Positions 17,009-26,240 of a stretch of 64,000 nucleotides of DNA are shown here, piece by piece (the stretch's first letter is position 1; each line of letters starts with the position of its first letter). Where the stretch lies: positions 33,799 to 97,798 of the forward strand of contig CAZGVE010000009.1 of assembly GCA_964528845.1 (NCBI GenBank), in the 5' to 3' direction. Position numbers and translations under genes: made by a program. The notes below the pieces were generated by a model. The model saw only the letters and a program-made list of their open reading frames with translations, had not been told where the DNA came from and did no database searches. This stretch comes from FEN-1191 sp964528845 (GTDB lineage: Bacteria > Pseudomonadota > Gammaproteobacteria > Steroidobacterales > Steroidobacteraceae).

Positions 17009-18514
17009 ATGATGCGATTCGAAGCCTTCAGCCGCAAACCGGCCGCGCAGCGCAGTGACTGCCTCGTGGTGGGCAGCTTCGAGCGGGCCGAACTCGGAGA
17101 CATAGGCTCCGGAGTGGACCGTGCGCTGGGCGGGCGGCTGCGCAGCCTGCTCGCGCGCGGGGACTTCTCGGGGCGCGCGGGGGAGACCCTGCTGCTCACC
17201 GAGGCGCGCGGGCTGGCCAGCACGCGCCTGCTGCTGGTGGGCTTAGGTGCGAAGGCCCAGTTCAACCGCCGCACCTGGCGCCGTGGACTGCAGAGCGCGA
17301 TTGCGGCCCTGGCCCGCACGCGCATCGCAAGCGCGGCGATCGCGCTCGAACGCCCGGGCTTGCGCGAACTGGACGACTACTACTATGGCCGGGCGCTGGC
17401 CGAGATCACCGGCGCGTCGCTGTACCGGATCAACGACCTGAAGTCGGCCCGCAAGCCGCGCCCCCCGGCGCTCTCGCGGGTGCTGGCCGGGCCGGTCGCT
17501 CGCAGCGCCGTGGCGGACGTGCGCCGCGGGCTGGCAGCCGGGGCTGCGCTGGCCCAGAGCGCGGCCCTGCTGCGCGACCTTGGCAACCTGCCGGCCAATG
17601 TCTGCACGCCGCGCTACCTCGCGGCCCGGGCACGTGCGCTCGAGACGACCTACCGTCGCTCGCTGCGCGTGCGCGTGCTGGACGAGGCGGCGATCCGCCG
17701 CCAGAAAATGGGCTGCCTGCTTGCGGTCACGCGCGGCAGCGCCGAACCGCCCCGCTTCATCGTGCTCGAGTACCGCGGCGCACGCAGCACTCGCGCGCCG
17801 CTGGTGCTGGTCGGCAAGGGCGTCACGTTCGACAGCGGCGGGATCTCGCTCAAGGACCCGGCAGCGATGGACGAGATGAAATTCGACATGTGCGGTGCGG
17901 CGACGGTACTGGCCGCGATCGACTTCGCGGCGCGCAGCGCGCTGAAACTGAACATCGTCGGCCTGATCCCGGCATGCGAGAACCTGCCGGACGGGCGCGC
18001 CGTCAAACCGGGCGATATCGTCACCAGTGCGGCCGGCTTGACCGTCGAGGTGCTGAACACCGACGCCGAAGGTCGCCTGATCCTGTGCGACGCGCTGCAC
18101 TATGCGCGGCGTTTTCAGCCCGAGCTCGTGGTCGATTTCGCGACCCTGACCGGAGCCTGCGTGGTCGCACTCGGCAATCACCATAGCGGCCTCATGAGCA
18201 ACGATGACGCGCTGGCGCAGGAGCTGCTCGAAGCGGGCACCCGCAGCGACGATCGTGCATGGCGATTGCCGCTGACCGAGGAGTATGGCGAGCAGCTGCG
18301 CAGCAATTTCGCCGACCTCGCCAACGTCGCAGGCAGGGACGGAGGTGCCATCACCGCCGCCGCATTCCTCGCGCGCTTCACCGGCGGCCTGAAGTGGGCG
18401 CACCTGGACATCGCCGGTACGGCTTCGGTCGGAGGTGTGGCCAAGAGCGCGACCGGACGGCCGCTCTCGCTGGTGACGGACTTCCTGAGCCGTCGCGCCG
18501 GCGCGGCCGGCTAG
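17009..18514 (+). CDS. pepA: Leucyl aminopeptidase (M17), PepA
   Basis: 501 residues, as in E. coli PepA (503). Dinuclear-metal cytosolic aminopeptidase that removes N-terminal residues from peptides; in enterics it also binds DNA at Xer sites. The metal-binding catalytic domain shows LVGKGVTFDSGGISLK (about 270-285), MKFDMCGAA and the signature NTDAEGRLILCDAL (about 350-363). Two adjacent ATGs (17009 and 17012) are possible starts behind an AAGGA. Confidence 0.95.
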   Translation: MMRFEAFSRKPAAQRSDCLVVGSFERAELGDIGSGVDRALGGRLRSLLARGDFSGRAGETLLLTEARGLASTRLLLVGLGAKAQFNRRTWRRGLQSAIAALARTRIASAAIALERPGLRELDDYYYGRALAEITGASLYRINDLKSARKPRPPALSRVLAGPVARSAVADVRRGLAAGAALAQSAALLRDLGNLPANVCTPRYLAARARALETTYRRSLRVRVLDEAAIRRQKMGCLLAVTRGSAEPPRFIVLEYRGARSTRAPLVLVGKGVTFDSGGISLKDPAAMDEMKFDMCGAATVLAAIDFAARSALKLNIVGLIPACENLPDGRAVKPGDIVTSAAGLTVEVLNTDAEGRLILCDALHYARRFQPELVVDFATLTGACVVALGNHHSGLMSNDDALAQELLEAGTRSDDRAWRLPLTEEYGEQLRSNFADLANVAGRDGGAITAAAFLARFTGGLKWAHLDIAGTASVGGVAKSATGRPLSLVTDFLSRRAGAAG

Positions 18515-18529
18515 GGTACGTCCCGGCAG

Positions 18530-18988
18530 GTGGTGGGCAGAGCGCAGCGGGTCGAGTTCTATGTCCTTGCCGGCGAGGACACGCGAGCCCGGCTCAAGTT
18601 CGTCTGCCGGCTGGCCGAGCAGGCCGCACTGGCAGGCCTGCGGGTGTTCGCGTGGGCCGACGACCCGGCCGAGCTCGAGCGCTTCGATGATCTGCTGTGG
18701 ACCTTCGGCGACCGCAGCTTCGTGCCGCACGAGCTGTTCAGCGACGTGCGGCAGTGGGATGACGCGCCGGTGCTGCTCGGGAGCGGCACGCTGCCTGCGC
18801 AGCCGTTTGACCTGCTGCTGAACCTCGGTAACGTGGTGCCGGACGGGACCGGCCACGCCGCGCGGATCGCCGAGGTCATCGATGCGCACGCCGCCCGACG
18901 TGCCGCCGGCCGCCTGCGCTTCCGCGCCTACCGCGCCGCCGGCCTCAGTCCTGAAACCCACAACGTCTCTGCCGAGGATGCCCCGTGA
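18530..18988 (+). CDS. holC: DNA polymerase III chi subunit
   Basis: 152 residues. Chi bridges the clamp-loader psi subunit to single-strand-binding protein. Visible family segments are VEFYVLAGEDTRARLKFVCRLAEQA, the ADDPAELERFDDLLWTF region and the SFVPHELF motif. Starts at GTG with a weak GGCAGG behind it. The stop overlaps the start of valS (TGATG), the conserved pepA-holC-valS order of gammaproteobacteria. Confidence 0.88.
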   Translation: MVGRAQRVEFYVLAGEDTRARLKFVCRLAEQAALAGLRVFAWADDPAELERFDDLLWTFGDRSFVPHELFSDVRQWDDAPVLLGSGTLPAQPFDLLLNLGNVVPDGTGHAARIAEVIDAHAARRAAGRLRFRAYRAAGLSPETHNVSAEDAP

Positions 18989-21798
18989 TGGACAAGGCCT
19001 ATGCACCCGCCGAGATCGAACAGCGCCTGTACCAGCGCTGGGAGAGTGCTGGCTACTTCGAGCCCGGCGATGGCGAGCGCGCCTACTGCATCATGCTGCC
19101 GCCGCCGAATGTGACCGGCACGCTGCACATGGGGCACGCGTTCCAGGACACGATCATGGATGCGCTCACGCGGTTGCAGCGCATGCGCGGCGCGGCAGCG
19201 CTGTGGCAGCCCGGCACCGATCACGCCGGCATCGCGACGCAGATGGTGGTCGAGCGGCAGCTCAATGCCGCAGGTCAGCAGCGTACCGACCTGTCGCGCG
19301 AGCAGTTCGAGCAGCGCGTCTGGGCCTGGAAACAGCAGTCCGGCGACGTGATTTCCCGGCAGATGCGCCGTCTCGGCGCCTCGGTCGACTGGTCGCGCGA
19401 ACGCTTCACGATGGACCCGGGACTGTCGGCCGCGGTCATCGAGGCTTTCGTACGGTTGTACGAAGAGGGACTGATCTATCGCGGGAAACGGCTGGTGAAC
19501 TGGGATCCGGTCCTGGGGACCGCGCTGTCGGATCTCGAGGTCCTGTCCGAGGAGGAAGACGGCCAGCTCTGGCACCTGCGCTATCCGCTGGTCGGGGGCG
19601 GTGGTCACGTCGTGGTCGCCACCACCCGTCCCGAAACCCTGCTCGGCGACACCGCCGTCGCGGTCAACGGGGAGGATGAACGCTACCGTGATCTGGTCGG
19701 GCGACGGGTGCTGCTACCAGTGGCCGGGCGCGAGATCCCGATCATCGCCGACGCGTACGTCGATCCGGCATTCGGCACCGGGTGCGTCAAGATCACGCCG
19801 GCTCACGACTTCAACGACTACGCGATCGGGCAGCGCCACGGACTGCCGATGATCAACGTGTTCACGCCGGACGCGCACCTGAACGAGCAGGCACCGGAGC
19901 GGCTGCGCGGGCTGGATCGCTTTGAGGCGCGCGTGCGCATCCTCGCCGAGCTCGAGGCCGCCGGACTGCTCGCGGCCACCGTGCCTCACAAGCTGATGAC
20001 ACCGCGCGGTGACCGCAGCGGCGCGGTCATCGAGCCGTACCTGACCGATCAATGGTACGTGCGGATCGCCCCACTGGCCGCACCGGCCATTGCCGCGGTC
20101 GAATCCGGCCAGGTGCGCTTCGTGCCCCGGAACTGGGAGAAGACCTTTTTCCAGTGGATGCGCAACATCCAGGACTGGTGCATCAGCCGCCAGCTCTGGT
20201 GGGGGCACCGCATCCCCGCCTGGTACGACGAGCAGGGGCAGGTCTATGTCGCGCGCGACGCCGCGGCGGCCGCGGCGGCGGCACGGGCCCGGCACGGACG
20301 GGAGGTGCCGCTGCGCCGGGACGAGGACGTGCTCGATACCTGGTTCTCCTCTGGCCTGTGGCCGATCTCGACTCTGGGATGGCCCGCACAGACGGCTGAA
20401 CTGCATCGCTTCTACCCTACCGACGTCCTGGTGACGGGCTTCGACATCATTTTCTTCTGGGTCGCTCGCATGCTCATGTTCGGACTGAAGTTCATGGATG
20501 AAGTCCCGTTTCGCGAGGTGTACATGCATGGGCTGATCCTCGACGCGGAAGGACAGAAGATGTCCAAGTCGAAGGGCAATGTGATCGACCCCCTGGACAT
20601 CATCGATGGCATCGGGCTCGAAGCACTGCTCGCCAAGCGCACCGGTGGGCTCATGCAGCCGCACATGGCCTCCCGGATCGAGCGCGCGACGCGCGCGCAG
20701 TATCCAGAGGGTATCCATGCCTATGGCACGGACGCGCTGCGCTTCACCTTCGCCGCGCTGGCGACCCAAAGCCGCGATATCCGTTTCGACCTGGCGCGGG
20801 TCGCCGGCTCGCGCAATTTCTGCAACAAGTTGTGGAACGCGGCGCGCTTCGTGCTCGGGGCCATCGGCCCCGACGTCGGATCGCTTCCAGCCCCGGTGCA
20901 GCCCGCGCCCGGCGCCGCCGCCGCGGCCGATTCCGCCGCCGACCGCTGGATCCGCTCGCGCCTCGGCGCCACGATCGCCACCGTGGACGCGGCCTTCGCC
21001 GACTACCGCTTCGACTTCGCCGCCACCGCGCTGTACGAGTTTACCTGGCACGAGTTCTGCGACTGGTACCTCGAGATCGTCAAACCGGTGCTGCAGGGTG
21101 AGCCCGGCCCGGCGCGCACCGCAGCGCTGCGCACCTTGATCATCGTGCTCGAGACGCTGCTGCGCGCGCTGCATCCGCTGATGCCCTTCATTACCGAAGA
21201 GATCTGGCTGCGGGTCGCGCCGCTGGCCGGCGTCGAAGGCGACACGATCATGCGGCAGCCATGGCCGCATGCGCAGGATTACCCGCCCGACCCTGCGGCC
21301 GAGACCGAACTGCGATGGGTCATGCAGGTCGTGCTCGGAATCCGCCAGATCCGCGGCGAGATGGACATCGCGCCGTCCCGGCGCCTGCCCTTGCTGCTGC
21401 GGCACGCGAGCCTTACGGATCTGGAGCGCGTGCGGTGCCACGAGGCGATGCTGGCGCGCCTGGCAGGAGTCTCGAGCGTACGCGCGCTCGATGCGCTCGA
21501 GGCTCCGCCACCGGCCGCGATGGCGCTGGTCGGAGAGCTTGCGCTGCTGGTGCCGATGGCAGGCCTGATCGAGCCACAAAGCGAGCTGGCCCGGCTCGGC
21601 AAGCGGCTGCAGAAGGTGGAGCAGGAACTCGCCCGTGCCACCGCAAAACTCGCCAACGCCAATTTCGTCGATCACGCGCCCCCGGAGGTCGTCGCGCAGG
21701 AGCGCGCACGCCTCGCCGACTTCGAGCGCACGCGGGTCGGACTTTCCCGGCAGCTCGAGCAGGTGCGGGCGCTCGAGCGCCTGGAACGCGGCGCATGA
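18988..21798 (+). CDS. valS: Valyl-tRNA synthetase
   Basis: 936 residues, class I synthetase that charges tRNA-Val and edits threonine. The HIGH-type motif is PPPNVTGTLHMGHAF (about residues 37-51). The editing domain includes VATTRPETLLGDTAV, and KMSKSKGNVID lies near residue 527. The C-terminus is a coiled-coil arm (LARLGKRLQKVEQELARATAKL). The ATG at 18988 overlaps the holC stop; a GTG lies one codon upstream. Confidence 0.96.
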   Translation: MDKAYAPAEIEQRLYQRWESAGYFEPGDGERAYCIMLPPPNVTGTLHMGHAFQDTIMDALTRLQRMRGAAALWQPGTDHAGIATQMVVERQLNAAGQQRTDLSREQFEQRVWAWKQQSGDVISRQMRRLGASVDWSRERFTMDPGLSAAVIEAFVRLYEEGLIYRGKRLVNWDPVLGTALSDLEVLSEEEDGQLWHLRYPLVGGGGHVVVATTRPETLLGDTAVAVNGEDERYRDLVGRRVLLPVAGREIPIIADAYVDPAFGTGCVKITPAHDFNDYAIGQRHGLPMINVFTPDAHLNEQAPERLRGLDRFEARVRILAELEAAGLLAATVPHKLMTPRGDRSGAVIEPYLTDQWYVRIAPLAAPAIAAVESGQVRFVPRNWEKTFFQWMRNIQDWCISRQLWWGHRIPAWYDEQGQVYVARDAAAAAAAARARHGREVPLRRDEDVLDTWFSSGLWPISTLGWPAQTAELHRFYPTDVLVTGFDIIFFWVARMLMFGLKFMDEVPFREVYMHGLILDAEGQKMSKSKGNVIDPLDIIDGIGLEALLAKRTGGLMQPHMASRIERATRAQYPEGIHAYGTDALRFTFAALATQSRDIRFDLARVAGSRNFCNKLWNAARFVLGAIGPDVGSLPAPVQPAPGAAAAADSAADRWIRSRLGATIATVDAAFADYRFDFAATALYEFTWHEFCDWYLEIVKPVLQGEPGPARTAALRTLIIVLETLLRALHPLMPFITEEIWLRVAPLAGVEGDTIMRQPWPHAQDYPPDPAAETELRWVMQVVLGIRQIRGEMDIAPSRRLPLLLRHASLTDLERVRCHEAMLARLAGVSSVRALDALEAPPPAAMALVGELALLVPMAGLIEPQSELARLGKRLQKVEQELARATAKLANANFVDHAPPEVVAQERARLADFERTRVGLSRQLEQVRALERLERGA

Positions 21799-22706
21799 GC
21801 GGACTGAACGCTGCCATCGCCGCGGTCGAGCGCGTGATCCTGGGCAAGCAGTCCCAGGTACGTCTTTGCCTCGCATGCCTGCTGGCGCGCGGACATCTGC
21901 TGATCGAGGACGTTCCGGGCGTCGGCAAGACCACGCTGGCCCAGACGCTCGCGCGTGTGCTCGGGCTCGAGTGGTCGCGGCTGCAGTTCACCAGCGACAT
22001 GCTGCCCGCCGACATCGTCGGCGTGTCGATCTTCGATCGCGCGTCGCAGAAGTTTCAGTTCCGCCGCGGAGCCGTATTCACGCAGCTGCTGCTGGCCGAC
22101 GAAGTCAACCGCGCGAGCCCCAAGGCACAGAGCGCGCTGCTCGAGGCGATGGAAGAGCGCCAGGTCAGCATCGATGGCAGCAGCTATGTCCTGCCTGAGC
22201 CATTCTTCGTCGTTGCGACGCAGAACCCCCACGAGCAGGTCGGTACCTATGACTTGCCCGAATCGCAGCTCGATCGGTTCCTGATGCGCATCAGCCTGGG
22301 GTATCCCGATCCCGCCTCCGAGCGGCGCGTGCTGCTGCATGGGGACCGGCGCGAGCTGATGCAGGAGACCCCGGCGGTGCTGGGGGCGGCGCAGGTGCTG
22401 GCGCTGCAGCGCGAGGCGCGTGCGGTGCACGTATCGCCGCTGCTGCTCGACTACGTGCAGGGGCTGGTGGGACGATCACGGGCCGAACTGTCACTGGGCC
22501 TCTCGCCGCGCGCCGCCCAGGGACTGCTGCGCGCCGCCCAGGCCTGGGCGCTGATCGACGGGGAGCGCGCGGTGCTGCCCGAGCATGTGCAGGTCGTGTT
22601 CCCCGCGATCGCCGCCCACCGCCTGGAGGCGCGCGATGGCGAACCGGGCGAACGCGGCAGCGAGATCGCTCTTGAGATCCTTCGCGCCGTCCCTGTTCCG
22701 GTTTGA
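21795..22706 (+). CDS. MoxR-family AAA ATPase
   Basis: 303 residues. MoxR chaperone-like ATPase thought to remodel or activate partner proteins. Walker A is DVPGVGKTTLAQ (about 36-47), Walker B/sensor LLLADEVNRASPKAQSALLEAM (about 95-116), then the VVATQNPHEQVGTYDLPESQLDRF block. The ATG overlaps the valS stop. It is followed by DUF58 and transglutaminase genes, the recurrent MoxR-DUF58-TgpA set, in which the ATPase is presumed to act on the other two. Confidence 0.92.
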   Translation: MSGLNAAIAAVERVILGKQSQVRLCLACLLARGHLLIEDVPGVGKTTLAQTLARVLGLEWSRLQFTSDMLPADIVGVSIFDRASQKFQFRRGAVFTQLLLADEVNRASPKAQSALLEAMEERQVSIDGSSYVLPEPFFVVATQNPHEQVGTYDLPESQLDRFLMRISLGYPDPASERRVLLHGDRRELMQETPAVLGAAQVLALQREARAVHVSPLLLDYVQGLVGRSRAELSLGLSPRAAQGLLRAAQAWALIDGERAVLPEHVQVVFPAIAAHRLEARDGEPGERGSEIALEILRAVPVPV

Positions 22707-23661
22707 TCCGCTCGGCGCGCTCGCGCGCGCCGCCCAGGCCTGGGCGCGCCGGCGTCAGGGGCCGGACATCCTGCCGCTGACGCTCGAGTCCCGGCGGCTG
22801 TACATCCTGCCCACACGTCGCGGTCTGATGGCCGGCCTGCTGCTGTTCCTGATGCTGCTCGCGGGGCTGAACTACAACAATAGTCTCGCGCTGCTGCTGT
22901 GCTTCACGCTGTGCGGCTTCGCGCTGGTCTCGATGTACGATTGTCACCGCACGCTGGCCGGGCTGCGTCTGGTGCGCGCGCAGGCCGCGCCGGCCTTCGC
23001 GCAGGCGCACGGGGAGCTCGCCTTGAGCCTGGAGAACTGCGAGCCGCGGCTGCGCCGCGGAATCTCGCTGCGCTGTGCACCGGCCCGAGTGGTCTACTTC
23101 GACGTGCCGGCGCAGACCGTGACCCCGGTACGCATCGAGTTTCCGGCGCGGGTGCGCGGCTGGCAGCGCATCGATCGCGTGGAGCTGGCCACGACCACGC
23201 CGCTCGGCCTGTTCCGCGCCTGGACCTGGCTGCATCTGCCGCTCGATGTGCTGGTGTATCCGCAGCCACTGCGCTTGCGGCCGCTGCCCCGTGCCCTGGG
23301 TGAGCAGCGCCGTGGCCAGCGACAACGCCGGCTCGGTGGCGAGGAGGAATGGGCCTCCCTGCGCCCGTTTCAGGACAGCGATTCACCGCGCAGTGTGGCC
23401 TGGAAGGTCTACGCGCGCGGCGGGCCGCTGATGGTCGCGCAGTACGATGCGCCGGCCGGCACCGACCGGCTGCTCGATCTCGCGCGGCTGGACGGGCTAC
23501 CGCTCGAACGCGCGCTCTCGCAGCTCACGGCGTGGGTGCTGGAATGCGAGCAGCACGGCGCGCGCTACGCGTTGCGCCTGTCCGGACGCATGCTGAAAGC
23601 CGGGGTCGGACCGGGACAGCGCCGCGCCTGTCTCGAGGCGTTGGCACTGTATCGCGCTTGA
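22636..23661 (+). CDS. DUF58 domain membrane protein
   Basis: 341 residues. Two membrane helices (about 64-84 and 88-106 from the chosen ATG), a beta-sandwich segment, and a C-terminal DUF58/VWA-like region with GGEEEWASLRPFQDSDSPRSVAWKVYAR (only the pattern, about residues 230-255). Function unproven in the family; it works with MoxR ATPases. It overlaps the MoxR gene by 71 bp in another frame. The ATG at 22636 was taken because upstream residues (Cys/Ser/Pro-rich) are just the shifted reading of the MoxR gene. Confidence 0.85.
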   Translation: MANRANAAARSLLRSFAPSLFRFDPLGALARAAQAWARRRQGPDILPLTLESRRLYILPTRRGLMAGLLLFLMLLAGLNYNNSLALLLCFTLCGFALVSMYDCHRTLAGLRLVRAQAAPAFAQAHGELALSLENCEPRLRRGISLRCAPARVVYFDVPAQTVTPVRIEFPARVRGWQRIDRVELATTTPLGLFRAWTWLHLPLDVLVYPQPLRLRPLPRALGEQRRGQRQRRLGGEEEWASLRPFQDSDSPRSVAWKVYARGGPLMVAQYDAPAGTDRLLDLARLDGLPLERALSQLTAWVLECEQHGARYALRLSGRMLKAGVGPGQRRACLEALALYRA

Positions 23662-23674
23662 ACGCACGGACCTG

Positions 23675-25005
23675 ATGATGGACATCGTCGCTACCTTGCG
23701 CACCCCGATCTCCGCGACCGTGTTCGCGGCTCCGGATCCTTCGCGCGTGCCACCGGCCGCGCCGGCACTGCGCTGGGTACTGGCTGGATTCCTCGGAGCG
23801 GTGCTGCTGAACCTGCACCATACCGCCGCCTGGTGCATTCCGGTCGCGCTCGGCAGTGCCGCGTGGCGCCTGCGTGCCGGCGCCACGGCCACGCCGCTGA
23901 TGGGTGGTCCGTGGCGTGTCACGGTCGTCCTGATCATGACGGTCGCGGTGCTGCTGAGCTTTCNNNNNNNNNNNNNNNNNNNNNNNNNNNNNNNNNNNNN
24001 NNNNNNNNNNNNNNNNNNNNNNNNNNNNNNNNNNNNNNNNNNNNNNNNNNNNNNNNNNNNNNNCCCGTGAACCGCAATCCGCGCAGCGTCGAACTCGCTC
24101 ACAGCTTGCGTGCGCAGGCCGCCTCCGACAGCGCCTTTGTCGAAGCCGTGCTCGACTACTTCCGCCGCGGCAACTTCGAGTACACGCTCACTCCGCCGCT
24201 GCTCGACCCGAATTCGATCGATGATCTGCTGTTCCGCTCACACCAGGGGTTCTGCGGCCACTACGCCTCGGCGTTCGCGATGCTGATGCGGGCCGGCGGC
24301 GTACCGGCGCGGGTAGTGACCGGCTATCTCGGCGGGCAGTGGAATCCGTTCGGACGCTATCTGCTGGTACGCCAGGCGGACGCCCATGCGTGGACCGAGG
24401 TCTGGCTCGAGGGACGCGGCTGGATGCGGGTGGATCCGACCTCGGTCGTGGCACCCGGCCGCCTGACGGACGGATTCGATCCATTGAGCGCAGCCGGCTT
24501 CGGCACCGATCGATCGCTGAACTCCGCACTGTGGATGCGCAACACCGTGCAGGCCTGGCAGGCGATGAACGCCTGGTGGCAGGACCAATTCGTGAGCTTC
24601 AATTTCGCGAAGCAGCTTGGGCTGCTGAGCTGGCTCGGGCTTCCCGGCCACGACTGGCGCGAGCTCGCGGTGCTTCTGACCGCCGGCGGCGCCCTGTGGT
24701 CCGCGCTGATCGCCTGGCGCATGGCCCCGTCGCTGTCGCGATCGCGACCCGACGCCCTCGGACGGGCATGGCTGGCGCTCGAGCGCGCGCTGCGCGGTTA
24801 CGCCGCCCCGCGTCTCCAGCACGAAGGCCCGATAGGCTATGCCGATCGAATCGCAGAGCGCGCGCCGCAACTGGCCGCCCAGCTCAAACCGCTCGCCGTC
24901 CGATATGCCCGGCTGAGATACGGGAGCGGCTGCAGCGCCTCGCAGCTGCAGCAGTTCCGCCGCGCCGTGCGGCTGTTCCGGGCCCGGACCCGGGCGCGGA
25001 CTTAA
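23675..25005 (+). CDS. TgpA-type transglutaminase, interrupted by scaffold gap
   Basis: The 5' part (about 96 residues, with membrane helices) lies before the gap; the 3' part after it carries the transglutaminase-like core. Catalytic Cys is in QGFCGHYASAFAMLMRAGG, His in ADAHAWTEVWL and Asp in RVDPTS. A late membrane helix and a C-terminal DUF4129-type domain follow. Family members have about 650-670 residues; only about 410 are visible, and the two halves are in different frames across the 100 N. The true gap is therefore probably several hundred bases. Third gene of the MoxR-DUF58-TgpA set. The stop overlaps the stop of the convergent MFS gene (shared TTAA). Confidence 0.85.
23964..24063. 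other. Scaffold gap (100 N) inside the transglutaminase gene
   Basis: A run of exactly 100 N, the conventional placeholder for a gap of unknown length. No shared sequence is visible between its two flanks. Confidence 0.97.
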
Positions 25006-26240
25006 GCCGGCGCCGGATCCCGGACGCGCGCCAGCAGTGCGCCGCCGCCGGCGAAGAACAGCAGCAGCACGAGGATCGAGAGACGCTGATTGCCGCTCGC
25101 GATCGCGACCACGCCCATCGCCAGAGGACCGAGCACCGCGGCGAACTTCGCGAGCATGTTGTAGAAGCCGAAGTATTCGCCGGAGCGCTCACGCGGAATC
25201 AGGCGCGTGAAATACGAGCGCGAGAGCGCCTGGACCCCCCCTTGTACGGTGCCAACGACAGCGGCGAGCAGGTAAAACTGGCGTTCCGAACGCATGAAGT
25301 AGGCGTAGACGGTCACCACGACGAACACCGACAGTCCGATATAGATCGCGCGCCGCGGCCCGATGCGGTCACCGAGGCGACCGAACAGCAGTGCGCACGG
25401 AAAGGATACGAACTGCACCAGCAGCAGCGCCTGGATCAGTGCGCTGGTCGAAAAGCCCAGCTTGGCGCCGAAGTCGACCGCCATCTGCTGCAGCGTGGCG
25501 ATGCCGTCGATGTAGAGCCAGTAGGCAAGCAGGAAGTGGAGCACCGGCCGGTCGGACAGCACCTGCCTGATCGTCGACCACAGATCTCCCCAGGTGGCTC
25601 CCCCGGCACTCGCCGCCGCCTCCGGCACCCGTGCGAACAGCGGCAGCGTGAACAGCACCCACCAGAGCGCCACGTCGAGGAACGCGACGCGCGTGGCCAC
25701 AGTGGCATCGGCAAGGTGAAACGCGTGCGGGTGCAGCACCATGACCACATTGACCAGGAACAGCAGTCCGCCGCCCAAGTAGCCCAGCGCGAATCCGAGG
25801 GCCGACACACGATTGGACTGCGCCGGAGTGGCCACCTGCACGATCAGCGCGTCCTGGAACGACGAGCCGGCGAAGAAACCGACCGAAGCGAGCGCGAATA
25901 CCAGCAGCGCCAGTCCCCAATGGCCGGCACCGATCAGCGCCAGCGCGGCAGTGCCGGCCGCGCCGAGTGCCGTGGAAACGCCGAACCAGAACTTCTTGGC
26001 TCCGCGGCGATCGGCGAGCGTGCCGAGCCACGGCGCGATCAGCATCACCACGAAGCTCGCGCCGGAGTTGGCCAGCCCGAGGTAGAAGGTCGAGCGCGTA
26101 CCGGATAGTGCCGCGGCCCAGTACTTGTCGAAGAAGATCGGAAACAGGCCGACCAGCACCGTGGTCGAAAAGGCATGGTTGGCCCAGGCCGACATTGCCC
26201 AGGCCCATTGCGCCGCGCGCACTGACCTTGGGGTGCTCAC
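25002..26240 (-). CDS. MFS transporter, UMF1/ATG22-like family
   Basis: 412 residues with about 12 hydrophobic helices. The opening ANHAFSTTVLVGLFPIFFDKYW is characteristic of the UMF1 (ATG22-like) branch of the major facilitator superfamily; the loop LGTLADRRGAKKFW and later LFGRLGDRIGPRRAIY are MFS cytoplasmic-loop motifs. Substrate unknown. The start is a GTG whose first bases overlap the prfC stop (GTGA), so the two are translationally coupled. Confidence 0.88.
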   Translation of the reverse strand: MSTPRSVRAAQWAWAMSAWANHAFSTTVLVGLFPIFFDKYWAAALSGTRSTFYLGLANSGASFVVMLIAPWLGTLADRRGAKKFWFGVSTALGAAGTAALALIGAGHWGLALLVFALASVGFFAGSSFQDALIVQVATPAQSNRVSALGFALGYLGGGLLFLVNVVMVLHPHAFHLADATVATRVAFLDVALWWVLFTLPLFARVPEAAASAGGATWGDLWSTIRQVLSDRPVLHFLLAYWLYIDGIATLQQMAVDFGAKLGFSTSALIQALLLVQFVSFPCALLFGRLGDRIGPRRAIYIGLSVFVVVTVYAYFMRSERQFYLLAAVVGTVQGGVQALSRSYFTRLIPRERSGEYFGFYNMLAKFAAVLGPLAMGVVAIASGNQRLSILVLLLFFAGGGALLARVRDPAPA

